A stretch of DNA of 64,000 nt from Mycobacteroides chelonae CCUG 47445. GTDB taxonomy: Bacteria > Actinomycetota > Actinomycetes > Mycobacteriales > Mycobacteriaceae. A program made the translations under genes and the position numbers. Under the pieces are notes generated by a model. It saw only the letters and a list, made by a program, of their open reading frames with translations. It ran no database searches and was not told where the DNA came from. The stretch lies in NCBI RefSeq assembly GCF_001632805.1, contig NZ_CP007220.1:1736001-1800000 (forward strand). Reading direction: 5' to 3'. Below are positions 34,968 to 43,582 of the stretch, piece after piece. The stretch's first letter is position 1. Each line of letters starts with the position of its first letter.

Positions 34968-36121
34968 GCGACGGCCTCCGCGGTGTCGGCATCGTTTCCG
35001 GGCACCCGCAACATCAGCGCGATGCGTTGCGCCAGAAATCCGGCAAGTGCGCCCAGCGCCAGTCCGGCCAGGCCGACGGTGACGTAGTTGCTCACGGTTT
35101 CGGTGCCCTGCCGATACAGCATCGCGCCCTGCAGCAGATAACCCACACCCGCAACCGAGCCCAGGATGGCGCCGATGACGGTAGTCGGCCACCGTTGCCA
35201 TTTTCGGTCCCCGGCCAGGTGCAGCAGCCCGGCGGCGAGTACCGCGAAGATCGCGAGGAACATGGGCATCATTCCCGGGATCGTGGGTGGCCCGCCCCAG
35301 AGATCGTCGCGTAACGGCAACCCCACTGCCGCGGCGTATTCGTGTGCGGCCCAGGGTGAAAACCACCAGAAGATGGCTTGAATGGCGCCCATGATCGCCG
35401 CGACCCCGAGGGGCGCCAGCGGCGAGCGTACGACGCCCGCGATGAGCAGCAGCACGAGCGGAACGATGAACGCCGAGCCCAGCGAAATCGGGTTGAAATC
35501 GAACTTGAAGAGGAACAGCGCCGTGAACGGAATGGCCGTCATCGCCGCCACCAGTGACGCCTGTGCCATCAAACCCACTACACCCCAACGGAATCGGCGT
35601 GCCGCCGCAAAGGTGACAATGCTGCCGAGGTCGGTGACGGTTCCGGACACGAATAGTGCGAAATGTGGGGGAGAGGCCAGGACGGCGTCGAACCCATAGA
35701 CCGTGTGCCACCACAGATCCAGCAGCCCGTACATGAGAAACGACGCGGCGCCGCAGCCGGAGAGTAGGAAGCCCAGGGGAGCGGTGAATCTTCCCCCGAA
35801 CACCCGGATCGGTACACCGCCCACCCAGCGCGGTACGTCCTCGCCCGCGCGCTGCGCGGCGGTGACCATCAAAACCATAATGAGGCTGGTGATTCCGCCG
35901 ATCGCGCTGCCCGAATACAGGAACAGATGTGGCAGCGTGAAGAACGTATCCGGGCCTACATCGTCATGCCATTCGACATCCCAGGTGGTCCCCACCGCAC
36001 CCACTACGCTGCCCAGCAGCACACCGTATGCGCCCAGTGGCGCGTACTTCTCGATGACGGTGCGGGTGATCCGCGGCATCTGTTCGGTACCGGCGCCTGC
36101 GGTGCCCGTCTCGGCGTTCAT
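34964..36121 (-). CDS. Polytopic membrane protein with duplicated D-x3-H-x5-D-x(6-8)-H motif, second paralog
   Basis: 385 aa from ATG 36121, with GGAGG in GTGGAGGTTGAC just upstream. About nine to ten membrane segments. Motif copies are D48-H52-D58-H65 (WDVEWHDDVGPD...LPH) and D135-H139-D145-H153 (LDLWWHTVYGFD...PPH). The first copy is exactly D-x3-H-x12-H, as in PmoC/AmoC. It shares this doubled motif with the 617-aa protein at 17373-19226, but lacks that protein's C-terminal extracytoplasmic domain. Unknown function; probably copper or other metal-related. Confidence 0.75.
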   Translation of the reverse strand: MNAETGTAGAGTEQMPRITRTVIEKYAPLGAYGVLLGSVVGAVGTTWDVEWHDDVGPDTFFTLPHLFLYSGSAIGGITSLIMVLMVTAAQRAGEDVPRWVGGVPIRVFGGRFTAPLGFLLSGCGAASFLMYGLLDLWWHTVYGFDAVLASPPHFALFVSGTVTDLGSIVTFAAARRFRWGVVGLMAQASLVAAMTAIPFTALFLFKFDFNPISLGSAFIVPLVLLLIAGVVRSPLAPLGVAAIMGAIQAIFWWFSPWAAHEYAAAVGLPLRDDLWGGPPTIPGMMPMFLAIFAVLAAGLLHLAGDRKWQRWPTTVIGAILGSVAGVGYLLQGAMLYRQGTETVSNYVTVGLAGLALGALAGFLAQRIALMLRVPGNDADTAEAVA

Positions 36122-36122
36122 G

Positions 36123-36536
36123 TCAACCTCCACTCACCCATAGTGGCATCGTCGTGCGCTCATCGGGATCGCCGGAGGGTGGCGTGACGGTCACGATGAT
36201 GTCCCAGGGCCCTGCCATCGACAGCATCACCTGGTCGAACTTCGTGCGGCCGGATATCACCTCGCGCAGCGGCGGCACGGCGTGACCCATCAGCGGCATG
36301 GCCAATTCCACTGATACCGATTGAGATTCGGGGAAACCGTCATCCTCTCGCTTGGTGATGGCGACTTCCAGCGCAGTCATCCCGACGCGGGGGTTGTCTA
36401 CTGTCACGGCGACGACGTAGTGCTCGGTACCCGAATGCAGCGTGACGGTCTCGGGTGCGCTGGGCCAGGCAATCCACGCCAGTCCCAGGATCGCGGCAAC
36501 GATCAGCGCGAGCCCTGCCCACACCTGACGGGTCAT
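36123..36536 (-). CDS. Membrane-anchored FixH/YtkA-like protein
   Basis: 137 aa, ATG 36536 overlapping the stop of the 516-aa gene (ATGA). One N-terminal membrane anchor (VWAGLALIVAAILGLAWIAW) and an extracytoplasmic beta domain with ELAMPLMGHAVPPL, a Met/His-bearing stretch similar to that of FixH and YtkA-type copper-handling proteins, and AGPWDIIVTVTPP. It sits between two membrane genes of the operon, with one base to the next start. Confidence 0.7.
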   Translation of the reverse strand: MTRQVWAGLALIVAAILGLAWIAWPSAPETVTLHSGTEHYVVAVTVDNPRVGMTALEVAITKREDDGFPESQSVSVELAMPLMGHAVPPLREVISGRTKFDQVMLSMAGPWDIIVTVTPPSGDPDERTTMPLWVSGG

Positions 36537-38083
36537 GAGATATCCAGTCGTACCGGGATCGTCAGCACCCGGTAGTCGCGCTGTGCCTGAATCCATGCGA
36601 GGTAGCGGCCCGGCTTGGGGAACGTAAAGGTGAACGGCACATCGGGGCCGAAGGCCGCCACCGTCTCGTCGGGTGGACTGTCGCCGTTGAGGGGCGGTGC
36701 CCCCACCATGGGCGGCATCGCATCATCCTGCGTGGGCACATGGCCGGTGCTGTGGTCCATGCCGGGCATGTCGGTACCGCCATGCCCGCCCATGGAGTGG
36801 GCGTGGGCCCAGACCGCCGAATCTTGCACCGCGGTGCCGAGTTCGCCAACGGGGACGTCGCGCGGGATTGGGCCGGCGATCACCAGATGGCCGAGCATGC
36901 CCAGCCACGGTTGCAGTACGGGATCGGCCCCGATGGTCACCGAGAGCGTTGTCGGTCGTCCCGCGCGCAGGCCGACGGCCTTCACGTGCACATGCTGCCC
37001 GTCGAGCATGCGCATGCCGGGTCCTTCGAACGGCGCCGGAGCCGTGGGTTTTCCGCCACGTGATGTCAGTCCACCGGGCAGGCGCACCGTCTGTACGCCA
37101 CCTCCGCGTCGTACGAACTCTGCCGAGACCGCATACCGGCCGGCGCCTTCCGGTGACAACTGCACTGAATAGCGGCCCGGTGCAACCCTTATCGGATGCA
37201 GGTGAGATAGCCGCCCATCCGGAGCCACCACCAGCAGATGAATCAACGCACTGTCGTGGATGACAAGGTCATCGGCGGGCAGCCCGGTCGCGGTGTCGAT
37301 CAGCGAAAAGTCGACGTCTGTCGTGCGTCCCGAATCCACATCCGATTGTTCGGCGACGAGCATGGCCGAAGGCCGGGAGTAGTCGGTGACCGCGGGGCGA
37401 TCGAGGAGGTAAGGGTTGGCGGCGTTGTCGACAGTGGGGTCCCGTTGTGGACCCGGCTCGGGCGGTGGCGGGGCGGACGTAGACAGCACTGCCGCCGTGA
37501 TGGCGATCGCGAGGGCCGTCACGGTCGCGGTCACGGGCACCGCGATCCACACGCCGCAGCGCACCCGAGTGGCGACCACCAGCGAGACCACCAGCAGCAG
37601 CCCGGTGGTCGCCAGACCCAGATAGGCCACCCGCTCGGGTGGCGACATCGCCTGGCCGACCAGGACCAACGGGATCCGGGCGGTGTGGACGCCGTCACTG
37701 ATGGTGAGGTCGGTGGGCCCGGGGCGGTCGACATCGAGAGTTGCGCCGTACGGGCCGGGTTTCTCGCCGAGCACGACCAGCGCTGTGGAGGTGGGCACAC
37801 CTGGCGCGGGCTGGTACTCCTCGATGCTGGCGCCGGTGGGCACAAGCTGCACGCGCAGTGGACCGGCCGCGGTGCCCCGGTGAGCGATCACGTCGACACG
37901 TAGCGGGCCGGGAATGCTGGTCACCCGGCGAGCCACCACGGTGAGCTCGCGATCCCCAAGGCTCTGCGCGACCTGCACGTCGGCGCCCGCGACGGCAGAG
38001 TCCGCTGCCGCGATGTGGGCCCCGCTGAACAGCGCGGAGAATGCGAGCACCAGGAACAGGCACTTCGCGCGCAAGTGACTCAT
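36533..38083 (-). CDS. Secreted/membrane protein with His/Met-rich and CopC/FixH-like domains
   Basis: 516 aa, start ATG 38083. Signal peptide ending HIAAADS, an N-terminal YtkA-like beta domain, two membrane spans (about 165-215), and a large extracytoplasmic region. The latter contains HLLVVAPDGRLSHLHPIRVAPGRYSV, characteristic of FixH/CopC-like domains, and a His/Met-rich stretch (AHAHSMGGHGGTDMPGMDH...). This composition is typical of copper-binding proteins. First gene of the four-gene operon 38083-34446. Metal identity is inferred. Confidence 0.72.
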   Translation of the reverse strand: MSHLRAKCLFLVLAFSALFSGAHIAAADSAVAGADVQVAQSLGDRELTVVARRVTSIPGPLRVDVIAHRGTAAGPLRVQLVPTGASIEEYQPAPGVPTSTALVVLGEKPGPYGATLDVDRPGPTDLTISDGVHTARIPLVLVGQAMSPPERVAYLGLATTGLLLVVSLVVATRVRCGVWIAVPVTATVTALAIAITAAVLSTSAPPPPEPGPQRDPTVDNAANPYLLDRPAVTDYSRPSAMLVAEQSDVDSGRTTDVDFSLIDTATGLPADDLVIHDSALIHLLVVAPDGRLSHLHPIRVAPGRYSVQLSPEGAGRYAVSAEFVRRGGGVQTVRLPGGLTSRGGKPTAPAPFEGPGMRMLDGQHVHVKAVGLRAGRPTTLSVTIGADPVLQPWLGMLGHLVIAGPIPRDVPVGELGTAVQDSAVWAHAHSMGGHGGTDMPGMDHSTGHVPTQDDAMPPMVGAPPLNGDSPPDETVAAFGPDVPFTFTFPKPGRYLAWIQAQRDYRVLTIPVRLDIS

Positions 38084-38143
38084 CGGTATCCAGTCTGCCC
38101 TGCGCCGAAAGGCCCGCGGCATGGTCCGCTTAAACTGGCCCGC

Positions 38144-38404
38144 GTGAACAGCGACAGCGTGATCGGCCTCCTGAGTTGGTGGGACGGTGTGGAGCTGTGG
38201 CTCAGCGGACGCGGGTTCATCCTTCAAACGATCATCGTGATGCCGGTTGTGCTGGTGTTGGCCTATGCGATGGCTGTTGCCGGTGACAAGATCCTGTTTC
38301 TGCTGCTCAGCCTGACGAATCGGCTCGGTCGTTGGTACCAGGCCGCGCGTCGCCACGCTGTGGAAAATCGGGTAGCCCCGGCCACTCAGGCGGACCTTTC
38401 ATGA
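38144..38404 (+). CDS. 86-residue single-span membrane protein
   Basis: GTG 38144, 60 bases from the divergent membrane operon. Sequence begins NSDSVIGLLSWWDGVELWLSG, then one hydrophobic segment (ILQTIIVMPVVLVLAYAMAVAG), followed by a short amphipathic, basic tail. Unknown function. It overlaps the next, 28-codon gene (ATGA), so the two form a small operon that may belong to the divergent metal system or to the sulfate locus. Confidence 0.62.
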   Translation: MNSDSVIGLLSWWDGVELWLSGRGFILQTIIVMPVVLVLAYAMAVAGDKILFLLLSLTNRLGRWYQAARRHAVENRVAPATQADLS

Positions 38405-38487
38405 GCGGTATGCCGCAGTCGCGTGTCACGTTGGCGCTGGTTGCGCTGGCCGTTCTGGTCATAGTCGCCTGGCTGTTGAGCCGGTAG
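38401..38487 (+). CDS. 28-residue membrane peptide
   Basis: ATG 38401 overlaps the 86-aa gene stop; TAG at 38485. The product MSGMPQSRVTLALVALAVLV... is almost wholly one membrane helix ending WLLSR. The coupling is the main reason to believe it. Function unknown. Confidence 0.5.
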   Translation: MSGMPQSRVTLALVALAVLVIVAWLLSR

Positions 38488-38555
38488 TTACTGACTGTTG
38501 ACGCAATAGTGCTTCTACCTGCTGATTCAGCCGTAAAGACGGCATTAAGAGGCTC

Positions 38556-38571
38556 TGCTACGCTTCCGCTC
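38556..38571 (+). promoter_or_regulatory. Extended -10 promoter for the cysteine leader ORF
   Basis: TGCTACGCT (38556-38564) is an extended -10 (TGN-TANNNT). Exactly seven bases separate TACGCT from ATG 38572, so transcription would start at the A of the ATG and the mRNA would be leaderless. The -35 region is poor, as is usual with extended -10 promoters. Confidence 0.55.
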
Positions 38572-38667
38572 ATGCATTCCGCCGCCCGGGGTAACCGCGT
38601 GCGCCACATCCTGGCGCTCATTGCGGTCGGTACATGCGCGGTTGCAGACGTTCACTGTTGTCGCTAG
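38572..38667 (+). CDS. Leaderless poly-Cys leader peptide ahead of the sulfate importer
   Basis: 31 codons, ending DVHCCR-stop, with an additional Cys at 22. It sits 132 bases ahead of subI, with a leaderless-type promoter. This is the arrangement known from mycobacterial cysteine-responsive attenuators, in which ribosomes stalling at tandem Cys codons when cysteine is scarce unmask the downstream ribosome binding site. A second such ORF heads the nirA operon in this window. Too short for normal gene calling. Confidence 0.65.
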   Translation: MHSAARGNRVRHILALIAVGTCAVADVHCCR

Positions 38668-38799
38668 ACCCATCCCGTCCGCGGTTTGGTGTCGGTAGCG
38701 GCTAGTTTGAAGCCCACTGGCTGTTTCGCTGCCTTTCTGTCGTCACGGGATTACATGAGATATCTGTCCCAGGTAATCGTCATCCCACGAAAGGTCCTC

Positions 38800-39843
38800 A
38801 TGCTCAAGATCGCGAAGACGGTCGGTGCCCGCCGGTGGCGCCACATCGGAGTTCTTGCCACAGCGGCAACAGTTCTCGCCGCCTGCGGTGGGGGATCCAG
38901 TGACGTTGCCGGCGGTGAGTCGCATTCGGATGCCGACACCACCTTGACTCTTGTTGCCTATGCGGTGCCGGAGCCTGGCTGGAAGAAGATCATTCCGGCA
39001 TTCGCGAACACCGCGGAGGGCAAGGGTGTCGCGGTTACTACCTCTTATGGTGCGTCCGGCGATCAGTCCCGTGCCGTGGTCGACGGTAAGCCGGCCGATA
39101 TCGTCAATTTCTCGGTGGAGCCCGATGTGAGCCGTTTGGTCAAGGCGGGCAAGGTTTCCGAGGATTGGAACGCCGACGCCACCAAGGGTGTGCCCTTCGG
39201 CTCCGTCGTTTCTCTCGTGGTGCGCAAGGGCAACCCGAAGAACATCAAGGACTGGGATGACTTGCTCCAGCCTGGTATCACGGTCATCACTCCCAGCCCG
39301 TTGAGCTCGGGCTCGGCCAAGTGGAACCTGCTGGCCCCCTACGCGGCCAAGAGCAACGGTGGCCGCGATGAGCAGGCGGGCATCGACTACATCAGCAAGC
39401 TCGTCGGCGAGCACATCAAGCAGCGTCCCGGTTCCGGGCGTGAGGCCACCGACGTCTTCCTGCAGGGCAGCGGTGATGTGTTGATCAGCTACGAGAACGA
39501 GGCGATCAACGTCGAACGCCAGGGTAAAGACGTCGAGCACGTCAACCCGCCGCAGACGTTCAAGATCGAGAACCCGGTTGCCGTCGTCAAGGGCAGCGCC
39601 CACCAGGACAAGGTGAACGCCCTGAAGAACTTCCTGTACACCCCGGAGGCGCAGAAGCTCTGGGCTGAGGCAGGTTTCCGTCCCGTCGATCCGGCTGTTA
39701 CGGCAGAATTCGCCAAGGACTTCCCGACGCCTGAGAAGCTGTGGACCATCGCCGAGCTGGGTGGCTGGAAGACAGTCGATCCCGCGTTGTTCGACAAGGA
39801 AAACGGCAGCATCACCAAGATCTACAAGAAGGCCACCGGATGA
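38800..39843 (+). CDS. subI: Sulfate-binding lipoprotein of the CysTWA importer
   Basis: 347 aa from ATG 38800 behind GAAAGG; ATG 38755 is a less likely start. Lipobox VLAACGGG. The mature protein has the sulfate/thiosulfate-binding pattern TLVAYAVPEPGWKKIIPAF, TTSYGASGDQSRAVVDGKPADIVNFSVEPDV, TPSPLSSGSAKWNLLAPY and ENPVAVVKGSAHQDK. It captures sulfate outside the membrane for the permease encoded next. The operon subI-cysT-cysW-cysA is coupled by ATGA and GTGA overlaps, with cysA 14 bases after cysW. Confidence 0.93.
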   Translation: MLKIAKTVGARRWRHIGVLATAATVLAACGGGSSDVAGGESHSDADTTLTLVAYAVPEPGWKKIIPAFANTAEGKGVAVTTSYGASGDQSRAVVDGKPADIVNFSVEPDVSRLVKAGKVSEDWNADATKGVPFGSVVSLVVRKGNPKNIKDWDDLLQPGITVITPSPLSSGSAKWNLLAPYAAKSNGGRDEQAGIDYISKLVGEHIKQRPGSGREATDVFLQGSGDVLISYENEAINVERQGKDVEHVNPPQTFKIENPVAVVKGSAHQDKVNALKNFLYTPEAQKLWAEAGFRPVDPAVTAEFAKDFPTPEKLWTIAELGGWKTVDPALFDKENGSITKIYKKATG

Positions 39844-40736
39844 CAGCGACCGAACAATCGACGGAACCGGCCTCCGAGCCGAAATCGTCTGCCCGGCCCG
39901 ACCGTGAGGTCGGTGCCGGGCAGACGGGGGGCCTATTGACGCGTCGGTACGGCAGTACCTCGCTGCGGGTCGGTGCGGCATCGATCTGGCTCAGCATCAT
40001 CGTGCTGCTGCCCCTGGCCGCAATAGTCTGGCAGTCCGCCGGCGGTGGATGGACCGCGTTCTGGAACGCGATCACCTCCAACGCCGCGGTGAGTTCGTTC
40101 AAGGTGACCCTCGGGGTCTCGTTCGGCGTGGCCGTCATCAACCTGTTCTTCGGGCTACTGGTCGCCTGGGTGCTCACTCGTGACGACTTTCCCGGCAAGC
40201 GGTTGGTCGACGCCGTCATCGACCTGCCCTTCGCGTTGCCGACGATTGTGGCCAGCCTGGTGATGCTCGCGCTGTACGGGCCGGGCAGCCCGGTGGGCAT
40301 CCATATCCAACACACCAGGTGGGGCATCGGGATTGCGCTGCTGTTCGTCACCCTGCCGTTCGTGGTGCGTTCCGTACAGCCGGTTCTCTTGGAACTCGAC
40401 CAGTCTGTCGAGGAGGCCGCCGCTTCCCTGGGGGCCGACAACTGGACGATCTTCCGTGCGGTGATCCTTCCGGCCCTGCTTCCGTCGTTGTTATCGGGTG
40501 CGGGACTGGCGTTCTCGCGTGCCATCGGCGAGTACGGCTCGGTGGTGCTGATCGGTGGTGCGGTGCCCGGTGAGACGGAAGTGTCCTCGCAGTGGATCAG
40601 GACGCTCATCGAGAACGACGATCGCACCGGTGCTGCGGCGATCTCGATTGTGCTGCTGATTATTTCGTTTGTCGTGTTGTTCGTCTTGCGCACCATCGGT
40701 TCGCGTGCGGCTAAGCGGGAGGAGCTGGCGCAGTGA
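39840..40736 (+). CDS. cysT: Sulfate ABC transporter permease CysT
   Basis: 298 aa. ATG 39840 overlaps the subI stop. A cytoplasmic, charged N-terminus precedes six membrane helices. The permease EAA loop is EEAAASLGADNWTIFRAVILPALLPSLLSG, and FSRAIGEYGSVVLIGG is typical of CysT/CysU. It forms the channel with CysW. Confidence 0.93.
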   Translation: MTATEQSTEPASEPKSSARPDREVGAGQTGGLLTRRYGSTSLRVGAASIWLSIIVLLPLAAIVWQSAGGGWTAFWNAITSNAAVSSFKVTLGVSFGVAVINLFFGLLVAWVLTRDDFPGKRLVDAVIDLPFALPTIVASLVMLALYGPGSPVGIHIQHTRWGIGIALLFVTLPFVVRSVQPVLLELDQSVEEAAASLGADNWTIFRAVILPALLPSLLSGAGLAFSRAIGEYGSVVLIGGAVPGETEVSSQWIRTLIENDDRTGAAAISIVLLIISFVVLFVLRTIGSRAAKREELAQ

Positions 40737-41548
40737 CGCCGTCACCGCTCGTCAAGTATGTGGCCCGCTATGCGGCGCTGCTGTATATCGGCATCCTGGT
40801 GATCGTTCCGGTCGGCCTCATTTTGTGGCGTACGTTCGAGCCCGGGGTCGGTGCGTTCTTCGAGTCGATTGCCACCCCGGCCGCGATATCGGCCTTGCAG
40901 CTGTCGCTGCTGGTGGTTGCCATTGTGGTGCCGTTGAATGTCATCTTCGGCATCCCCACGGCATTGGTTTTGGCGCGGAATAAGTTCCGCGGTAAGGCCG
41001 TGCTGCAGGCGATCATCGACCTTCCGTTCGCGGTCTCGCCCGTGGTGGTGGGTGTCGCGCTGATTCTGTTGTGGGGGTCGGCGGGAGTATTCGGGTTTGT
41101 CGAGAACGATTTCGGGCTCAAGGTCATCTTCGGGTTCCCGGGCATCGTGCTCGCCAGCATCTTCGTCACGATTCCGTTCGTCATTCGTGAGGTCGAGCCG
41201 GTGCTGCATGAATTGGGTACCGAGCAGGAAGAGGCCGCCGCGACGCTGGGAGCCACTGCCTGGCAGACGTTCTGGCGTATCACGCTGCCGTCGATCCGGT
41301 GGGGGCTGACCTACGGCATCGTGCTCACCATCGCGCGCACACTCGGTGAGTACGGCGCGGTGATCATGGTGTCGTCGAACCTGCCCGGGACATCGCAGAC
41401 CCTGACCCTGCTGGTGTCCGATCGTCATCAGCGCGGTGCCGAATACGGCGCCTATGCCATCTCGGCGCTACTGATGGCTGTTGCGGTGATCGTCCTGGTG
41501 GTGCAGGTGGTCATCGATGCGCGACGAGCAAAAGCCAATAGCGAATAG
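40733..41548 (+). CDS. cysW: Sulfate ABC transporter permease CysW
   Basis: 271 aa, GTG 40733 overlapping the cysT stop. Six membrane segments; EAA loop [27 protein letters not shown], followed by [28 protein letters not shown], the CysW signature. Second half of the sulfate channel. Confidence 0.93.
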   Translation: MTPSPLVKYVARYAALLYIGILVIVPVGLILWRTFEPGVGAFFESIATPAAISALQLSLLVVAIVVPLNVIFGIPTALVLARNKFRGKAVLQAIIDLPFAVSPVVVGVALILLWGSAGVFGFVENDFGLKVIFGFPGIVLASIFVTIPFVIREVEPVLHELGTEQEEAAATLGATAWQTFWRITLPSIRWGLTYGIVLTIARTLGEYGAVIMVSSNLPGTSQTLTLLVSDRHQRGAEYGAYAISALLMAVAVIVLVVQVVIDARRAKANSE

Positions 41549-41562
41549 CAAGGAGCCACAGA

Positions 41563-42582
41563 ATGACTGACGCGATTACCGTTCGCGGCGCGAACAAGCA
41601 TTACGGCGACTTCGCCGCGCTGGACAACATCGACTTCGAGGTGCCCTCGGGTTCGCTGACCGCACTGCTGGGGCCCAGTGGCTCGGGCAAATCGACGCTG
41701 TTGCGGGCCATCGCCGGCCTGGACCAGCCCGATACCGGCACGATCACCATCAATGGACGTGACGTCACCGGGGTTCCGCCACAGCGGCGCGGCATCGGTT
41801 TCGTATTCCAGCATTACGCCGCCTTCAAGCACCTGACCGTGCGTGAAAATGTCGGATTCGGTCTCAAGATCCGTAAGCGGCCGAAGGCCGAGATCAAGGA
41901 GAAGGTCGACAATCTGCTGGAAGTGGTGGGGCTGGCGGGTTTTCACACCCGTTACCCCAATCAGCTTTCCGGTGGCCAGCGCCAGCGCATGGCGCTGGCA
42001 CGCGCACTGGCCGTCGACCCGGAGGTGCTGCTACTGGACGAGCCGTTCGGCGCGCTCGATGCCAAGGTGCGTGAGGATCTGCGGGCCTGGCTGCGCCGGC
42101 TGCACGAGGAAGTGCATGTCACCACGGTGCTGGTCACCCACGACCAGGCCGAGGCCCTCGATGTCGCCGACCGTATCGCGGTGCTCAACAAGGGCCGCAT
42201 CGAGCAGGTGGGTTCTCCTGACGACCTGTACGACCGCCCGGCGAACAGCTTCGTGATGTCCTTCCTGGGGCCGGTGGCCAAGCTGAATGGAATCCTGGTG
42301 CGCCCGCACGATATTCGTGTGGGGCGCAATGCCGACCTCTCCCGCGCCGCGGCGGAGGGTACCGGCGAGACCACCGGGGTGACGAAGGCGACGGTGGGAC
42401 GCGTCGTGTACCTCGGTTTCGAGGTGCGGGTCGAGTTGACCAGTGCCGCGACCGGGGAACAGTTCACCGCCCAGATCACCCGCGGAGACGCCGAGGCGCT
42501 CGGGTTGCACGAAGGCGACCAGGTATATGTGCGCGTGACTCGCGTTCCCGATCTGGGCGATCTGGCCGAGGTCGCGTCCTAG
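41563..42582 (+). CDS. cysA: Sulfate ABC transporter ATP-binding protein
   Basis: 339 aa. Walker [10 protein letters not shown] (37-45), Q-loop FVFQHYAAF, signature [15 protein letters not shown], Walker [14 protein letters not shown]-loop [13 protein letters not shown]-like C-terminal domain ([12 protein letters not shown]... and [15 protein letters not shown]) is typical of CysA. It powers sulfate import with SubI, CysT and CysW and is followed by a strong terminator. Confidence 0.95.
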   Translation: MTDAITVRGANKHYGDFAALDNIDFEVPSGSLTALLGPSGSGKSTLLRAIAGLDQPDTGTITINGRDVTGVPPQRRGIGFVFQHYAAFKHLTVRENVGFGLKIRKRPKAEIKEKVDNLLEVVGLAGFHTRYPNQLSGGQRQRMALARALAVDPEVLLLDEPFGALDAKVREDLRAWLRRLHEEVHVTTVLVTHDQAEALDVADRIAVLNKGRIEQVGSPDDLYDRPANSFVMSFLGPVAKLNGILVRPHDIRVGRNADLSRAAAEGTGETTGVTKATVGRVVYLGFEVRVELTSAATGEQFTAQITRGDAEALGLHEGDQVYVRVTRVPDLGDLAEVAS

Positions 42583-42616
42583 GGCGTCGCTGCTTTTCAG
42601 AAAGCCGACAAGAAAA

Positions 42617-42643
42617 TGGCCCCCGGTTCTCCGGGGGCCATTT
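42617..42643. terminator. Bidirectional terminator between cysA and the His-rich gene
   Basis: Perfect inverted repeat GGCCCCCGG (42618-42626), TTCT, CCGGGGGCC (42631-42639), flanked by AAAAT on the left and ATTT on the right. It therefore ends transcription from both the cysA side and the convergent His-rich gene. Confidence 0.8.
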
Positions 42644-42655
42644 GTCTATCGCGCT

Positions 42656-42808
42656 CTAGTGCTCGTCGTAGTGATCGCCGTGCGGGGCGTGGCGGTGCCC
42701 GTCGTGGATGTAATCCACGTGGTCCTCGTGAGCAACTGCCTCGTGGCCGCAGTCAGGTCCGTGAACGTGGTCGGGGTGGTCGTGGGTCTTGTGCTCGGTG
42801 CTGGTCAC
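42656..42808 (-). CDS. 50-residue histidine-rich metal-binding peptide, leaderless
   Basis: Begins at GTG 42808 (VTSTEHKTHDHPDHVHGPDCG...). Fourteen of 50 residues are His, with HxH pairs and one Cys, strongly suggesting binding of zinc, nickel or copper. The promoter is excellent and implies a leaderless mRNA (see 42809-42844). The role may be metal buffering or delivery. No partner is obvious; the neighbours are sulfate import and siroheme chelatase. The longer in-frame ATG start at 42844 overlaps the promoter and is rejected. Confidence 0.7.
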   Translation of the reverse strand: MTSTEHKTHDHPDHVHGPDCGHEAVAHEDHVDYIHDGHRHAPHGDHYDEH

Positions 42809-42844
42809 ACATTCGACCCTACGGCAGACATGCGCATATAACAA
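42809..42844 (-). promoter_or_regulatory. Leaderless promoter of the His-rich gene
   Basis: On the minus strand: -35 TTGTTA (42844-42839), spacer of exactly 17 bases, -10 TAGGGT (42821-42816), seven bases, then GTG 42808. This is the best canonical sigma-A-type promoter I can see in the window. The transcript would begin at the start codon. Confidence 0.65.
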
Positions 42845-42886
42845 TGCGTTCGTCCGGGGTGTGGCGCGGACGTGCTGTGGGTTTTG

Positions 42887-43582
42887 TCAGTGCGCTACCG
42901 GGACCGGTGCCGCGACCGCCGACGCGTACCGGTGCACCACGACCTCTGCGACCAGCCGGTTAGAGCCCAGCGGTGCCCCCACGTGGATGCCCGCGTCTGC
43001 GGCCTCGGCGCGCACCCGGTCCAGTAGCAGGCCGGAGGACAGGAACCACGGTGCGACAACGATTTCCGTGGCGCCACGGGAACGCAGCGAGTCCGCGGCG
43101 TCGGCAAGGGTGGTCGATTCGCCGGTGGCGAAAACTGTCGTTGAGATCTCCCACTGCGCGGCGAGCGAGCGGGTGCGGTCGTTGGCTATGGAGTCCGAGG
43201 ATCCGACCGCGGACAGGATCACGCCGGGGTTGTCCTTGCCGAGCTCGACCACCCGGCGCCGGGCCAGGCGCAGCAGCCGCTGATCTGGCCCGAGCACGGG
43301 AGCCTGGGTGACTCGCAACCGCGAGGGCGCCGAGGACAGCACCGTCGGCAGGTCGATCCGGGCGTGGTAGGCGTCGGACAGCAGCAACGGCACCACCACC
43401 GCCTCGCCGCTCAGATCGCCCAGCACGTCAACCAGATTCGGCTCGGAGAGCTCCAGAAACGCCAGCCGAACATCAAGGTCGGGCCGGAGCAACCGCACCT
43501 GCGCTACCAATCGGCGCGCATTCTCCGCGAACCGTGGGTCGCGGCTTCCGTGTGCGACGGCAAGGAGCGTCGGATTAGGCAC
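42887..43582 (-). CDS. Sirohydrochlorin ferrochelatase-type protein
   Basis: 231 aa, CbiX/SirB family (mycobacterial Che1/CheI, Rv2393). The first half has the metal-chelatase site AHGSRDPRFAENARRL with His10, and PLLLSDAYHARIDLP with the second ligand His. A degenerate repeat forms the second half. It inserts Fe2+ into sirohydrochlorin to give siroheme, which NirA needs. GTG 43582 overlaps the cysN stop by eight bases; last gene of the nirA operon. Confidence 0.86.
   Translation of the reverse strand: MPNPTLLAVAHGSRDPRFAENARRLVAQVRLLRPDLDVRLAFLELSEPNLVDVLGDLSGEAVVVPLLLSDAYHARIDLPTVLSSAPSRLRVTQAPVLGPDQRLLRLARRRVVELGKDNPGVILSAVGSSDSIANDRTRSLAAQWEISTTVFATGESTTLADAADSLRSRGATEIVVAPWFLSSGLLLDRVRAEAADAGIHVGAPLGSNRLVAEVVVHRYASAVAAPVPVAH

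Noticed and set aside
34446..35714. 422-codon frame ending with the CopC-like protein
   Set aside because: Only the last 173 codons, from GTG 34967 with its signal peptide, are real; upstream codons shadow the 385-aa membrane gene.
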